64,000 bases of DNA from positions 5,542,001 to 5,606,000 of the forward strand of contig NZ_JAPEPO010000001.1 in the NCBI RefSeq assembly GCF_026340095.1. Direction: 5' to 3'. The DNA comes from Streptomyces sp. NBC_01446. Its GTDB lineage: Bacteria > Actinomycetota > Actinomycetes > Streptomycetales > Streptomycetaceae. The position numbers were made by a program, and so were the translations under genes. Shown piece by piece: positions 7,692-16,157 of the stretch; position 1 is the first letter of the stretch, and each line of letters starts with the position of its first letter. The notes below the pieces were generated by a model, which did not search any database, had not been told where the DNA came from, and saw nothing but the letters and a program-made list of their open reading frames with translations.

Positions 7692-9044
7692 TCACGGCGC
7701 CGTCCCCGCGATGCCGCGCACCACGCCGAGATCCACCAAGTCCTGTGGCCTGAGACGGAGTTGGTCGGCCGTCGCGTCCGCCTCGTCCGGGTCGCGCTTG
7801 AGGATCGCGGCGGCGAGTTCGGGCGCGATGACGGAGAAGTAGCTGTCCGGCGTCGCCCACGTGTTCTCCGGTGCGGCAAGCGCGAGCGCTCCGCCCGAGC
7901 CGCCCTCGCCCACGACTAGCGTCGTGACCGGGACCGGCGACGCGGCGAGCGCCGTGAACAGGTCCGCGATGGCGGCGCCCGCCCCGGACCGCTCCGCCTC
8001 CGCGTCGTTGGCCGCGCCCGGCGTGTCCACCAGCGTCAGCACGGGCACGCCGAGCCGCCCGGCGAGCCGCACCAGGCGCGCCGCCGTCCGGTAGCCGGCC
8101 GGCCGGGTCGCCGTACCGAGCTGTGCGGCGTACGCGACCGTCCTGCCGTCCCGCGCGCTCTCCCCGAAACCGCACAGCACGCCGTCGTCGGTGCCGCCGC
8201 AGCGGTCGCCGGCGACCGTGACCCGGGACGTGAAGTAGGCGTCCAGGTAGGCGTCCGCGCGCGGCCGTTCGCCGGCCCGGGCGTGGCGGACGGCGTCGCG
8301 GCCCGTGGCGGGCAGATCGCCGCGGCCGAGCGCGTACGGGACCGGGGCGGGGTCGCCGGACGGGCGCGTGAGCAGCCGCAGCCACCCGGCGAGGGTTCCG
8401 GCCAGGTCGTCATGGCGCACCACCGCGTCGACGGCGCCGGCCGCGAACTGGCCGCGTGCCGAGTACGCCGCCGGGTCCGCGTCCGCGGGCCTCACCCGCG
8501 AGCCCGCGAAGCCCACCTGTGCCGACTCGAGCGCCAGGATCACGTCGGCGCCCGCGCCGAGCGTCGCCCAGCCGCCGCCCGTCGTCGGGTCGCGCAGGAC
8601 CGCCACCTGCGCCAGGCCGGCCTCCCGCGTGAGCGCCGACTGCCGTGCCACGCGCTGGAGCTGGACCAGCGCCCGCATGCCCTCCTGCATCCGGCTGCCG
8701 CCCGTCGCGACCAGGGGCACGACGGGGAGCCGGTGCGCGCGGGCGAAGGAGTATGCGGCCTCTATGCGGTCGCCGGTGCGCTCGCCGAGCGAGCCGCCGA
8801 GGAAGCCGAACTCGAAGGAGACCAGTACGGCCCTGGTCCCGCCGACCGACGCCGTCCCGCACACCACGGACTCGGCCTCGCCGGTGCGGGCGGTGGCCCG
8901 TGCCCGCGCCGCGTCGTAGCCGTCCCAGGAGAGCGGCCCGTCGGGCGCGTACGTGCCGTGGGGGGCGGGCAGTTCGGTGAAGGTGCCGGGGTCGGTGACG
9001 GCGGCGAGGGCCTCGCGGGCGGAGAGTCGCACGGTGTCAGCCAC
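7692..9044 (-). CDS. Acyl-CoA carboxylase-type carboxyltransferase
   Basis: 450-residue crotonase-fold carboxyltransferase with fused N- and C-terminal halves. The N-half has VVCGTASVGGTRAVLVSFEFGFLGGSLGERTGDRIEAA and VVPLVATGGSRMQEGM; the C-half has LCGFGESARDGRTVAYAAQLGTATRPAGYRTAARLVRLA, VLTLVDTPGAAND and GEGGSGGALALA, the last two forming CoA and biotin-site oxyanion turns. It is shorter than PccB/AccB-type subunits (about 520-530). No biotin carboxylase or biotin carrier gene is near. The start overlaps the end of matB by 8 bases, so the two are co-translated, which ties it to malonyl- or methylmalonyl-CoA metabolism. It may supply a carboxyl-transfer or decarboxylation step; the real reaction is unproven. 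Confidence 0.8.
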   Translation of the reverse strand: MADTVRLSAREALAAVTDPGTFTELPAPHGTYAPDGPLSWDGYDAARARATARTGEAESVVCGTASVGGTRAVLVSFEFGFLGGSLGERTGDRIEAAYSFARAHRLPVVPLVATGGSRMQEGMRALVQLQRVARQSALTREAGLAQVAVLRDPTTGGGWATLGAGADVILALESAQVGFAGSRVRPADADPAAYSARGQFAAGAVDAVVRHDDLAGTLAGWLRLLTRPSGDPAPVPYALGRGDLPATGRDAVRHARAGERPRADAYLDAYFTSRVTVAGDRCGGTDDGVLCGFGESARDGRTVAYAAQLGTATRPAGYRTAARLVRLAGRLGVPVLTLVDTPGAANDAEAERSGAGAAIADLFTALAASPVPVTTLVVGEGGSGGALALAAPENTWATPDSYFSVIAPELAAAILKRDPDEADATADQLRLRPQDLVDLGVVRGIAGTAP

Positions 9045-10494
9045 GGGGGAGCGCCCGCTTCATGATCTTGCCCATGTCGTTGCGGGGCAGCGCCTCCAGA
9101 TAGCGCACCACGCGCGGGCGCTTGTGCGGGGCGAGACGGTCGGCGACATGGGAGGCCAACGCGTCGGCGGCCGGGGGGTGTTCGGCGTCGGCCGGGACGA
9201 TCCAGGCCACGATGCGCTCGCCGAGGTCGTCGTCGGGCTCGCCGGTGACGGCGGCCTCGCTCACCCCGGGGTGCTCCAGGAGCGCGTTCTCGATCTCGCC
9301 CGCGCCGATCTTGTAGCCGCCGCTCTTGATGAGGTCGGTGGCCTTGCGGCCCACGATGCGGACGTAGCCGTCCGGGTCGCGGACCGCCATGTCGCCGGTG
9401 CGGAACCAGCCGCCTTCGGCGAACGCGCCGGCCGTCGCGTCGGGACGGTTCAGATACTCGGTGAAGAGGTTCGGGCCCCTGACCTGGATCTCGCCGACCG
9501 CCTCCGGGTCGCCGGCCGGGATCTCCGTGACGCCGTCCTCCTCCACGAGCCGCACCGAGACGCCCGGCAGCGGCACGCCGACCGTGCCCGCCCGCGCCTC
9601 GCCGTCCGCCCGCACGCTCGTGTTCATCAGGGTCTCCGTCATTCCGTACCGCTCGATGACGCGGCGGCCCGTCGCGGCGGCGATCCGCTCGTGGTCGTGC
9701 ACGGGCAGCGCCGCGGAACCGGACACCAGGAGCCGCGCCCCGGACAGGGCCTTCACCAGCTCCGGCTCGGCGGGCAGTGCCTCGGCGATGCGGTGGTACA
9801 TCGTCGGCACCCCGAACAGCATGGTCGCCCCGCTGCCCAGCTCGCGCGCCACACCCTCCGTGCTGAACCGGCCCAGGTGGCGCACCGATCCGCCGCGGCG
9901 CAGCGGGCCGAGGATGCCCAGGATCAGGCCGTGCACGTGGAACAGCGGCAGGCCGTGCACCAGGACGTCGTCGGCGGTCCACTCCCACGCGTCCTGGAGC
10001 GCGTCCAGGGTCGAGGTGACCGCGCGGCGCGGCAGGACCGCGCCCTTGGGCGGGCCGGTCGTGCCGGAGGTGTAGACGACGAACGCAGGCGCCGACTCGT
10101 CCGGCTCGGGCCACTCGCGGGCCGGGCCCGACGCGGCGGTCGTGTCGATGTCCGTGCCGACGAACGTCAAGTCGCCGAGCGCGTCCGGGAGTTCGGTCCC
10201 CGGAGCGGCGAGCACGACGTCCGGGGCGCTGTCGGCCACGATGTGCGCCAGCTCGCCGCTGCCGGACTTCGGGTTGAGCGGCACCGCGGGCACGCCCGCG
10301 AGCAGTGCCGCGACGACGCCGACGGCGGTCTCCAGGGTGGGCGTCGCCCACACGGCGGCCCGGCTCGCGCCGTCGAGGCGTGCGGCCAGGGCTCCGGCCG
10401 CCGAGGCCAGCTCCCCGTAGGTGAGGGAGCGGTCGCCGAAGCGCAGGGCGGGGCGGTCGGGGTCGTGGGCCAGGGCGGGGAAGAGCAGGGACAC
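9037..10494 (-). CDS. matB: Malonyl-CoA synthetase
   Basis: ANL-superfamily adenylating enzyme of 485 residues, the size of the characterised Streptomyces MatB. It makes malonyl- or methylmalonyl-CoA from the diacid, ATP and CoA. The P-loop-like YTSGTTGPPKGAVL, the YGMTET core motif, YVRIVGRKATDLIKSGGYKI hinge and C-terminal catalytic Lys in MGKIMKR are all present. GTG at 10494 is chosen because AGGAGCG sits 7-8 bases upstream and the protein then begins SLLFPAL as in the family; a start at 10551 would add an unrelated tail across the operator. It is expressed with the carboxyltransferase and probably repressed by the divergent FadR-like protein through the flanking inverted repeat. Confidence 0.93.
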   Translation of the reverse strand: MSLLFPALAHDPDRPALRFGDRSLTYGELASAAGALAARLDGASRAAVWATPTLETAVGVVAALLAGVPAVPLNPKSGSGELAHIVADSAPDVVLAAPGTELPDALGDLTFVGTDIDTTAASGPAREWPEPDESAPAFVVYTSGTTGPPKGAVLPRRAVTSTLDALQDAWEWTADDVLVHGLPLFHVHGLILGILGPLRRGGSVRHLGRFSTEGVARELGSGATMLFGVPTMYHRIAEALPAEPELVKALSGARLLVSGSAALPVHDHERIAAATGRRVIERYGMTETLMNTSVRADGEARAGTVGVPLPGVSVRLVEEDGVTEIPAGDPEAVGEIQVRGPNLFTEYLNRPDATAGAFAEGGWFRTGDMAVRDPDGYVRIVGRKATDLIKSGGYKIGAGEIENALLEHPGVSEAAVTGEPDDDLGERIVAWIVPADAEHPPAADALASHVADRLAPHKRPRVVRYLEALPRNDMGKIMKRALPRG

Positions 10495-10531
10495 GGGTGG
10501 CGCTCCTAGCGGCGGTCGACTGTGACGGCAG

Positions 10532-10614
10532 TGGCCAAGTGGCTGAACCAATGTGGGGGTGCCGTCCCTCGTACGTCAAGGATGCGCCGGAAGATTGGTT
10601 CAGCCACTGGGCCA
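10532..10614. promoter_or_regulatory. Long inverted-repeat operator between matB and its GntR regulator
   Basis: Two 21-bp arms at 10532-10552 and 10594-10614 are inverted copies with one mismatch, separated by 41 bases. The shared core is AGTGGCTGAACCAAT on one arm and ATTGGTTCAGCCACT on the other. One arm lies about 40 bases before the matB start and the other about 50 bases before the regulator start, so each could cover one promoter. The arrangement fits a FadR/GntR dimer pair binding both sides of a divergent promoter, responsive perhaps to malonate or an acyl-CoA. The ligand is inference. Confidence 0.75.
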
Positions 10615-10662
10615 TTTCTTCGGTCCGCTGTTACGCTGCGGAACCCCAGGGAGGAGGGCCCC

Positions 10663-11373
10663 ATGACCGACGCACTGCGGCCGATGACGGCCAGGCCGCG
10701 CCTGTACGAGCAGGTCCTCGACCGGCTGCGCGCCTACGTGGCCGAGGGCGGCCTGCGCGCCGGTGACCGCCTCCCGCCCGAGCGCGACCTGGCCGCCCGC
10801 CTCGGCGTGAGCCGCGCCTCCGTGAAGCAGGCCATCGTCGTCCTGGAGGTCCAGGGCCTGGTGGAGGCCCGGCACGGCGGCGGCACGTACCTCATGCGCG
10901 ACAGCCTCGACGCGGAGCCCGTCGAGCGCATGGTGGAACGCAGGCGCCGGCTGCCCGACGTCCTGGAGGCCCGCGAGGCGCTGGAGACCAAGCTCGCCGA
11001 GCTGGCCGCCGAACGCCGCACCGACGAGGACCTCACCGCCCTGCACACGGCGCTCGACCGCATGGCCGCCGACATCGAGGAGGGCGGCCACGGCGTCGAG
11101 GGCGACCGGCTCTTCCACGCGGCCGTCACCGCGGCCGCCCACAGCGCGCTCCTCGCCGAGTTCATGCGGTCCATCGCCGACCAGGTCACCGAGTCCCGCA
11201 CCGAGTCCCTGCGCCAGCCGCGCCGCCCCGCCCGCTCCCTCGCCCAGCACCGGGCGATCCTCGAAGCGATCGAGACGGGCCGCCCCGCACAGGCCGCGAC
11301 GGCGATGCGGCGGCATGTACGGACCGTCGCGAAGGTGCGGCTCCTGGACTGGGACCCGGACGAGGGCGAGTAG
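10663..11373 (+). CDS. FadR/GntR-family transcriptional regulator
   Basis: 236-residue regulator. The N-terminal winged helix has LRAGDRLPPERDLAARLGVSRASVKQAIVVLEVQGLVEARHGGGTYL (about residues 27-75). An all-helical FCD ligand-binding domain follows (DVLEAREALETKLAELAAERRTDEDL and later LAQHRAILEAIETGRPAQAATAMRRHV). The ATG at 10663 follows GGAGGAGGGCCCC. It diverges from matB and faces an extended inverted repeat in the gap, so it most likely controls matB-carboxyltransferase and itself. FCD regulators commonly sense small organic acids or acyl-CoAs; malonate is the natural candidate here. Confidence 0.92.
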   Translation: MTDALRPMTARPRLYEQVLDRLRAYVAEGGLRAGDRLPPERDLAARLGVSRASVKQAIVVLEVQGLVEARHGGGTYLMRDSLDAEPVERMVERRRRLPDVLEAREALETKLAELAAERRTDEDLTALHTALDRMAADIEEGGHGVEGDRLFHAAVTAAAHSALLAEFMRSIADQVTESRTESLRQPRRPARSLAQHRAILEAIETGRPAQAATAMRRHVRTVAKVRLLDWDPDEGE

Positions 11374-11445
11374 CCGGTACCTGCCACGGGGGTTGTTAGC
11401 CTGCGGAGCGCTATTCGTACGACCGCACCGACGCATGGAGTTCCC

Positions 11446-12348
11446 GTGGCAGACGCCCCCAACGGCAGCACGAGCCGGATCGCTCTGGTCACCAGCCGGC
11501 CCGGCATCGAGATCGACGGGGACCTGCCGCTGCTCGTGAAGGCGCTGAGTGAGCGGGGCGCCGAGGCCGAGACCGTGTTCTGGGACGGCCCCGAGGTCGA
11601 CTGGGCCTCGTTCGACCTCGCCGTCATCCGCTCCACCTGGGACTACAGCTGGCGCACCGTCGAGTTCGTCGCGTGGGCCGAGCGGTGCGGGGCGCTCACC
11701 CGGCTCGCCAACCCGGCGGACGTCGTGCGCTGGAACACCGACAAGCGGTACCTGGGCGAGCTGGCCGGACGCGGGGTACCCGTCGTCCCCACCCGTTACC
11801 TCGCGCCGGGCGACACCCCCGAGCTGCCCGCCGACCGCCAGTACGTGATCAAGCCGACCGCCGGTGCGGGCGCCCGGCTCGCCGCCCGCTACCGGCCGGC
11901 CGAGCGCGACACCGCCCTGCGCCACCTGGCCCGCATGCACGCCGAAGGCCGCACAGCGATGGTGCAGCCGTACGTCACGGACATCGACGTCACCGGCGAG
12001 CGCGCCGTCGTTTTTTGCGGCGGACGCTTCCTCCACGCCATCCGCAAGGGCGCCGTCCTCGCCGAGGGTGTGGCCTACGACGCGCACAAGACGCCCCACC
12101 CGGCGCTGGAGCCCTGGGAGCCCACGGCCGCCGAACTCGACGTGGCAGAGCGGGCGCTGGCCGCCGTGCCGGGCGCGCCCGAGCTGCTCTACGCGCGCGT
12201 CGACCTGGTCGACGGGAACGACGGGAAGCCGTGCGTCATGGAGCTGGAGCTCGTCGAACCCAACCTGTTCCTCGGGACGGTCCACCCCGGTTCCCTGCCG
12301 GTCGTGGCCGACGCGATCATCGAGGTGGCCGCCGGCGTCAGCCGGTGA
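11446..12348 (+). CDS. ATP-grasp domain protein
   Basis: 300-residue enzyme of the RimK/glutathione-synthetase-like ATP-grasp fold, which joins a carboxylate to an amine or thiol through an acyl phosphate. LRxSTWDYSWR-like sequence near residue 65, YVIKPTAGAGARLAARY (ATP-binding lysine strand) near 125-145, MVQPYV near 168 and the metal-binding MELELVEPNLFL near 265 are visible. The start is GTG at 11446. It ends 11 bases into the convergent gene at 12338. The substrate is unknown; a similar single-gene family (CDP-alcohol unrelated) is widespread in Streptomyces. Confidence 0.8.
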   Translation: MADAPNGSTSRIALVTSRPGIEIDGDLPLLVKALSERGAEAETVFWDGPEVDWASFDLAVIRSTWDYSWRTVEFVAWAERCGALTRLANPADVVRWNTDKRYLGELAGRGVPVVPTRYLAPGDTPELPADRQYVIKPTAGAGARLAARYRPAERDTALRHLARMHAEGRTAMVQPYVTDIDVTGERAVVFCGGRFLHAIRKGAVLAEGVAYDAHKTPHPALEPWEPTAAELDVAERALAAVPGAPELLYARVDLVDGNDGKPCVMELELVEPNLFLGTVHPGSLPVVADAIIEVAAGVSR

Positions 12349-12946
12349 GCGTCCAGCGCTGGAGCAGCCCGTAGGTGAACTCCGTCCTGACGTCCCGAAG
12401 TGTCCCCTCCGCGTCCGGCGCCGCGAAGGCGAGGCCCCAGCGCGTGGGCGCCGAGCCCTCCAGTGGCCGGGCCGGCGGGAACGCCTCGGACACCTCGTCC
12501 ACGGTGCAGGACCAGGGGACGAGGTCGTCGAGGGTGCGGAGCGTGGGCGCGGGCGCGCCGGGGGCCCGGACCAGCCACTCGTTCCACACCGCGCCGTTGG
12601 GTCCGGCCAGCGCCTCGAAGAGCAGACCGGGCCAGAGCGGCACTCGCCATTGGAGGGCCTCGCAGGTCAGGTCCCCGATCTGCCGGGTGACGGTCCGTTC
12701 GGGGGCGCCGAGGAGCGAGCGGTACAGGGACCGCGTGGTGAGAGGGCCCCTCACATGGCGCCTGGCCTGGTAGCGGCGGTTCGCCTCCCGCATCTGCGCC
12801 ACCGACGCGCCCAGTTCCCGGCGCGCGTCCTCCACCAGCTCCGGGTTGTGGTCCGCCATGCGGCGCAGCAGGACCAGCTGGAAGTCGGTGATCGTGAAGG
12901 GCTCACCGGTGGGGGCGGGCCCGCGTCGCGCTGACATACGGTCCAT
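12338..12946 (-). CDS. Conserved hypothetical protein
   Basis: 202-residue soluble protein that I do not recognise. The N-terminal half is charged and helical (FTITDFQLVLLRRMADHNPELVEDARRELGASVAQMREANRRYQARR); the C-terminal half has more strands and tryptophans (LWPGLLFEALAGPNGAVWNEWLVR, VPWSCTVDEVSEAFPPA). No signal peptide or membrane segment is visible. It follows the Trm112-like gene by 23 bases in the same direction, so it may be the tail of the long glycan operon. Its last 11 bases overlap the convergent ATP-grasp gene. Start at 12937 is an alternative. Confidence 0.6.
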   Translation of the reverse strand: MDRMSARRGPAPTGEPFTITDFQLVLLRRMADHNPELVEDARRELGASVAQMREANRRYQARRHVRGPLTTRSLYRSLLGAPERTVTRQIGDLTCEALQWRVPLWPGLLFEALAGPNGAVWNEWLVRAPGAPAPTLRTLDDLVPWSCTVDEVSEAFPPARPLEGSAPTRWGLAFAAPDAEGTLRDVRTEFTYGLLQRWTLTG

Positions 12947-12969
12947 GGTCGCGCACGGCGGCCGCGCCG

Positions 12970-13200
12970 TCAGGGCGACATCCGATCGAGCAGCCGCTCG
13001 TGCTCGTCCTCCGGGACCTGCTCGCCCGACGAGGGCAGGAGCTGGGGGATGCCGTCGACGATCGGGTAGCGGCGCCGCAGCCGGGGGTTGTAGAGCGCCT
13101 CGCCCGACAGGAGGGCGTCCTCCTCGGGCGGGAGGAGGTGCAGCGGGCCCTTGTCGAGCGGGCAGGCCAGGATCCTCAGCAGCGGGTCATCGGGCTTCAC
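12970..13200 (-). CDS. Trm112-family protein lacking the zinc cysteines
   Basis: 76-residue Trm112/UPF0434 (YcaR-like) protein: ILACPLDKGPLHLL at the N-terminus, then ALYNPRLRRRYPIVDGIPQLLP. Classical members bind zinc with CPxCK and a second cysteine pair; here only Cys13 remains (CPLDK), so the zinc site is lost, as in many actinobacterial versions. In eukaryotes and archaea Trm112 stabilises class I methyltransferases. Two such methyltransferases lie in the same operon. GTG at 13200 overlaps the stop of the EamA gene by 14 bases. Confidence 0.88.
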   Translation of the reverse strand: MKPDDPLLRILACPLDKGPLHLLPPEEDALLSGEALYNPRLRRRYPIVDGIPQLLPSSGEQVPEDEHERLLDRMSP

Positions 13201-14134
13201 GGTGGGCCAACTCCTTGGCGGGCGAGGGTGGTGGGGGCGGCTGGTCGTCGTGCTTCGGAATGAGGAGCAGGACGGACACGGCGAGGGCCGTGCCGGTCAG
13301 GCGCAGCGCCAGGGGCACCGGCTCGCGCGGCAGTGACTCGCCGAACGCGAGCGTGCCGAGCACGGCCGTGAACAGGCACGTCACCGTCGAGCACACCGGC
13401 ACGATCAGGGAGGCCCGGCACCGCTGGAGCGCCGCCTGCGACATGACGAGCCCGAACCCGCCCGTGCACAGCAGGAGATAGGGGTAGGGCGAGGTCAGCA
13501 GGTGCAGCGCGGCCGCGCCGAGCCGGTCCGTGGTCAGATACCCGGCCACCCCCTTGATGGCCAGGGAGCTCACGCCGTAGAGCAGGCCCACCGCGACCCC
13601 GTACTCGACGCCGGTCGTCGGGAGGCGGTGCCGGCGGCGCGTCCTGCGTTCGGCGAGGCCGTACAGGAGGAGCCCCGCCGCGAGCGTCGGCACGCACACC
13701 CCGAGGATCAGCATGGCGGGTGCGCCCTTGCTGACCGTGTCACTGCCCTGGCGCAGGGACAGTACGACCATGAGGAGCGCGGCGAGGATCGCTCCGATCG
13801 CGTACCGCTCCCGGCCCGTCGTGCGTTCCCCGAGGAGCGCCGAGGACAGGAGCAGCAGGAGGACGAGGCCGGAGACGAAGATGGCCTGCGCGGCGGCGAT
13901 GGGAAGCGTTCTGTAGACCGCGAGCTGTGCCCCGAACCCGGCGGCCAGTGCCAGGGAGCCGCCGAGCCACAGGGGACTGCCGGCGACGAGGCGCACCAGG
14001 TGGGCCGGGCGGCGCACACTGACCTGCGGCAGCGCGGCGAGTGCCCGCTTCTCCAGGACGAACCCGGTGCTGTAGAGGACGTTCGCGAGCAGCGCCGCGC
14101 CGACGCCCCACCACATCGCGGTCATCCCGCTCAC
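13187..14134 (-). CDS. EamA/DMT-family transporter
   Basis: 315-residue membrane protein with about ten hydrophobic helices in two repeated halves, typical of the drug/metabolite transporter superfamily (for example VGAALLANVLYSTGFVLEKRAL at the start and VYRTLPIAAAQAIFVSGLVLLLLLSSALLGE in the first repeat). The C-terminal tail is proline-rich and cytoplasmic (DDQPPPPPSPAKE). GTG at 14134 overlaps the upstream methyltransferase stop (GTGA). Its place in a glycan operon suggests it could flip or export a lipid or nucleotide-sugar intermediate, as some DMT proteins do; this is inference. Confidence 0.85.
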   Translation of the reverse strand: MSGMTAMWWGVGAALLANVLYSTGFVLEKRALAALPQVSVRRPAHLVRLVAGSPLWLGGSLALAAGFGAQLAVYRTLPIAAAQAIFVSGLVLLLLLSSALLGERTTGRERYAIGAILAALLMVVLSLRQGSDTVSKGAPAMLILGVCVPTLAAGLLLYGLAERRTRRRHRLPTTGVEYGVAVGLLYGVSSLAIKGVAGYLTTDRLGAAALHLLTSPYPYLLLCTGGFGLVMSQAALQRCRASLIVPVCSTVTCLFTAVLGTLAFGESLPREPVPLALRLTGTALAVSVLLLIPKHDDQPPPPPSPAKELAHREAR

Positions 14135-14862
14135 GTCTTCCTGGCGTGCAGCAGGAGGATCGAGGAGAGGGACGGCGCCGCGCAGGCGAGCCGGTCCAGG
14201 GGGCGCAGCGGGCGCGGCACCCCGTGGAAGGGCGCGCCCGTGACCCGTACGACGTCGAAGCCCGCCGAGGCGACGAACGAGCGCAGCGCGCGGGCCGTGT
14301 ACAGCCGCAGATGGCCCACGACCTCGCTGCCCGGGCGGCCGTGCACCCCGCGCAGGCTGACCTCGGAGAAGACGGGCTGCACTCCGGCGAGCAGCAGCGC
14401 CCGGTTGTACCAGGCGGCGAGGTTCGGCGTGGACAGCATGAGATGGCCGCCCGGGCGCAGGATCCGGCGGATCTCGTCGAGCGCGGCATCGGGGTCGACG
14501 AGGTGCTCGATCACCTCGCTGAACAGGACGGCGTCGGCGGATCCCGCCCCGAACGGCAGCCCGCTCGCGGTGAGTTCACCGCGCACCACGTCCGGGATGC
14601 GGGCCCTGGCCCGCTTGAGGGCGTCCTGCGACCAGTCGACGCCGACGATGCGGTGGCCCGCGAGGAGCGGCGCCGCGGTGGCCGCTGCCTGTCCGTCGCC
14701 GCAGCCGATGTCGACGACCGTGGCAGGGAAGGGCGCGGGGCGGCCGAGCGCGGCGGCGAGTGCGCGGGCCTGGCGGTGGGAGCGCTGTTCGCCGGAGGCG
14801 ACCGGGGTTGCCGGGTCCTCGTAGAAGTCCCGCAGCCCGGGCGGGGCGGACGTGGTGGTCAT
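14131..14862 (-). CDS. Class I SAM-dependent methyltransferase
   Basis: 243-residue Rossmann methyltransferase. SAM motif I is VVDIGCGDGQA (about residues 52-62), then GVDWSQDAL, and VLFSEVIEHLVDPDAALDEIRRILRPGGHLMLSTPN covers motifs IV to VI. The UbiE/Methyltransf_11 type usually methylates small molecules or lipid-linked sugars. ATG at 14862 overlaps the preceding gene by 4 bases. A second methyltransferase lies upstream in the operon. The target is probably a glycan or lipid carrier, judged by context only. Confidence 0.88.
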   Translation of the reverse strand: MTTTSAPPGLRDFYEDPATPVASGEQRSHRQARALAAALGRPAPFPATVVDIGCGDGQAAATAAPLLAGHRIVGVDWSQDALKRARARIPDVVRGELTASGLPFGAGSADAVLFSEVIEHLVDPDAALDEIRRILRPGGHLMLSTPNLAAWYNRALLLAGVQPVFSEVSLRGVHGRPGSEVVGHLRLYTARALRSFVASAGFDVVRVTGAPFHGVPRPLRPLDRLACAAPSLSSILLLHARKT

Positions 14863-16157
14863 GGCGTCGCCTCCTGCGTCGCGTGCAGGTAGTGCTCGAA
14901 CAGGTCCCGCAGCCGGTCGCCGTCGCCCGGTCCGAGAAGGGTGCGTGACCAGCGCAGGGCGAGGTGCAGCCGGCCGGCCGTGGACGCGGTCGTCACGGTC
15001 AGGCCGCGCGGCATGCGCGCGGGTGCCGAGAACCAGACGGCGTGGGCGCGGCCCGCGTCAGCGAAGTCGAGCGGGTAGGGGACGCGGCCGATGTTGCTGA
15101 GCAGCGTGGTCGACGTCCAGGGTGCGGCGGCCCTGCGCAGCCCGCGGGTGACCGCGGCGCGCCAGGCGACCGGGGCGAGCGGAGCGGTGAGGAGGGCGGC
15201 GCCGTGACCGAGCTGAGGCCGGTCGAGGGCCTTGAGCGCGCGGGTGCGGACCGAGGTGCGGTGCAGCAGGAGCGGAATGCCGGTGGCCGTCAACTCCTGT
15301 GGTTCGAAGGTGACGTCGACGAGACGGGTGCCGTTGCCGATGGGCATCTCCGCGCCCCGGGGCCGGTCGTCCACCGGCATCGTGATGCGCAGGGGGCGCG
15401 GGCGCGCGCCGTGCTCCCTGTTCCAGTGCGTGATCATCAGGGCGGTGGCGGCCATGAGCTGGTCGTTGACGGTGTACGGGGCGCCGGCGGGCCGGTGCGG
15501 CACGGGCAGGTCCGCGACCAGGAGACCGTTGCCGGGCGCGAGTGCGGGTGAGGTGTCGGGGGTGCCGGGGGCGACGCGGGCGGGCGGGGTCCACGGCGAG
15601 GGCCCGCGCAGGGCGGGCCCCGGCGCCCCGGGCGGCGCCCGGTGTGGCGGAGGCGCGCCAGGGGCGTCGTCGTGGCCCCCGTAGATCTCGGCCGCCGTCG
15701 CGAGGACGCGCAGACAGGCCGGGCCGTCCAGAGCGGTGTGGTTGATGGTGAGGAAGAGGACCGCGGCACCGTCCTCCCGCTCCCGCACCACCTCCAGACG
15801 GACCGGCGGCGACGCGGTCAGCGGCGGGGCGTGTGTCAGCGCGCGCGTCCGGGCGTCCTTGAGCGCGTCCGGTCCCGGCGGCGGGAAGGTGACCACGTCC
15901 ACATCGGGGCCGCGGGTCAGCTCCCACTCGTAGCGCCGCCGGTACCAGGGGCCCGCCGCCTCCCGCATCAGGATGCGCGGATGGCGGCGCAGCGCCTCGG
16001 CGAAGGCGGCCGTCAGCCGGGCGGGGTCCGGGGCGCCCGGCAGGTGGACCTCGATGTGGACGGTCTCCGGCTCCTCGTCCTGGAGACAGTGCCGGGCGAC
16101 CTCGTCGACCAGGGGAAACGGGACGCGCCGCGGCGCGACGGGGGCCGGCACGCTCAT
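14859..16157 (-). CDS. Condensation-fold acyltransferase
   Basis: 432-residue protein of the NRPS condensation/ CoA-dependent acyltransferase superfamily, standing alone. The catalytic HxxxDG motif reads NHTALDG (about residue 141), and the DFGWG-like latch region is replaced by LSNIGRVPYPLDF. It shares the general layout of PapA-type and wax-ester-synthase-like enzymes, which acylate hydroxyls on lipids or sugars. No carrier protein or adenylation domain is attached. Its start overlaps the AftD-like gene stop (ATGA), so it is made with the arabinosyltransferase. It is likely to add an acyl group to an envelope glycolipid; the substrate is unknown. Confidence 0.75.
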   Translation of the reverse strand: MSVPAPVAPRRVPFPLVDEVARHCLQDEEPETVHIEVHLPGAPDPARLTAAFAEALRRHPRILMREAAGPWYRRRYEWELTRGPDVDVVTFPPPGPDALKDARTRALTHAPPLTASPPVRLEVVREREDGAAVLFLTINHTALDGPACLRVLATAAEIYGGHDDAPGAPPPHRAPPGAPGPALRGPSPWTPPARVAPGTPDTSPALAPGNGLLVADLPVPHRPAGAPYTVNDQLMAATALMITHWNREHGARPRPLRITMPVDDRPRGAEMPIGNGTRLVDVTFEPQELTATGIPLLLHRTSVRTRALKALDRPQLGHGAALLTAPLAPVAWRAAVTRGLRRAAAPWTSTTLLSNIGRVPYPLDFADAGRAHAVWFSAPARMPRGLTVTTASTAGRLHLALRWSRTLLGPGDGDRLRDLFEHYLHATQEATP

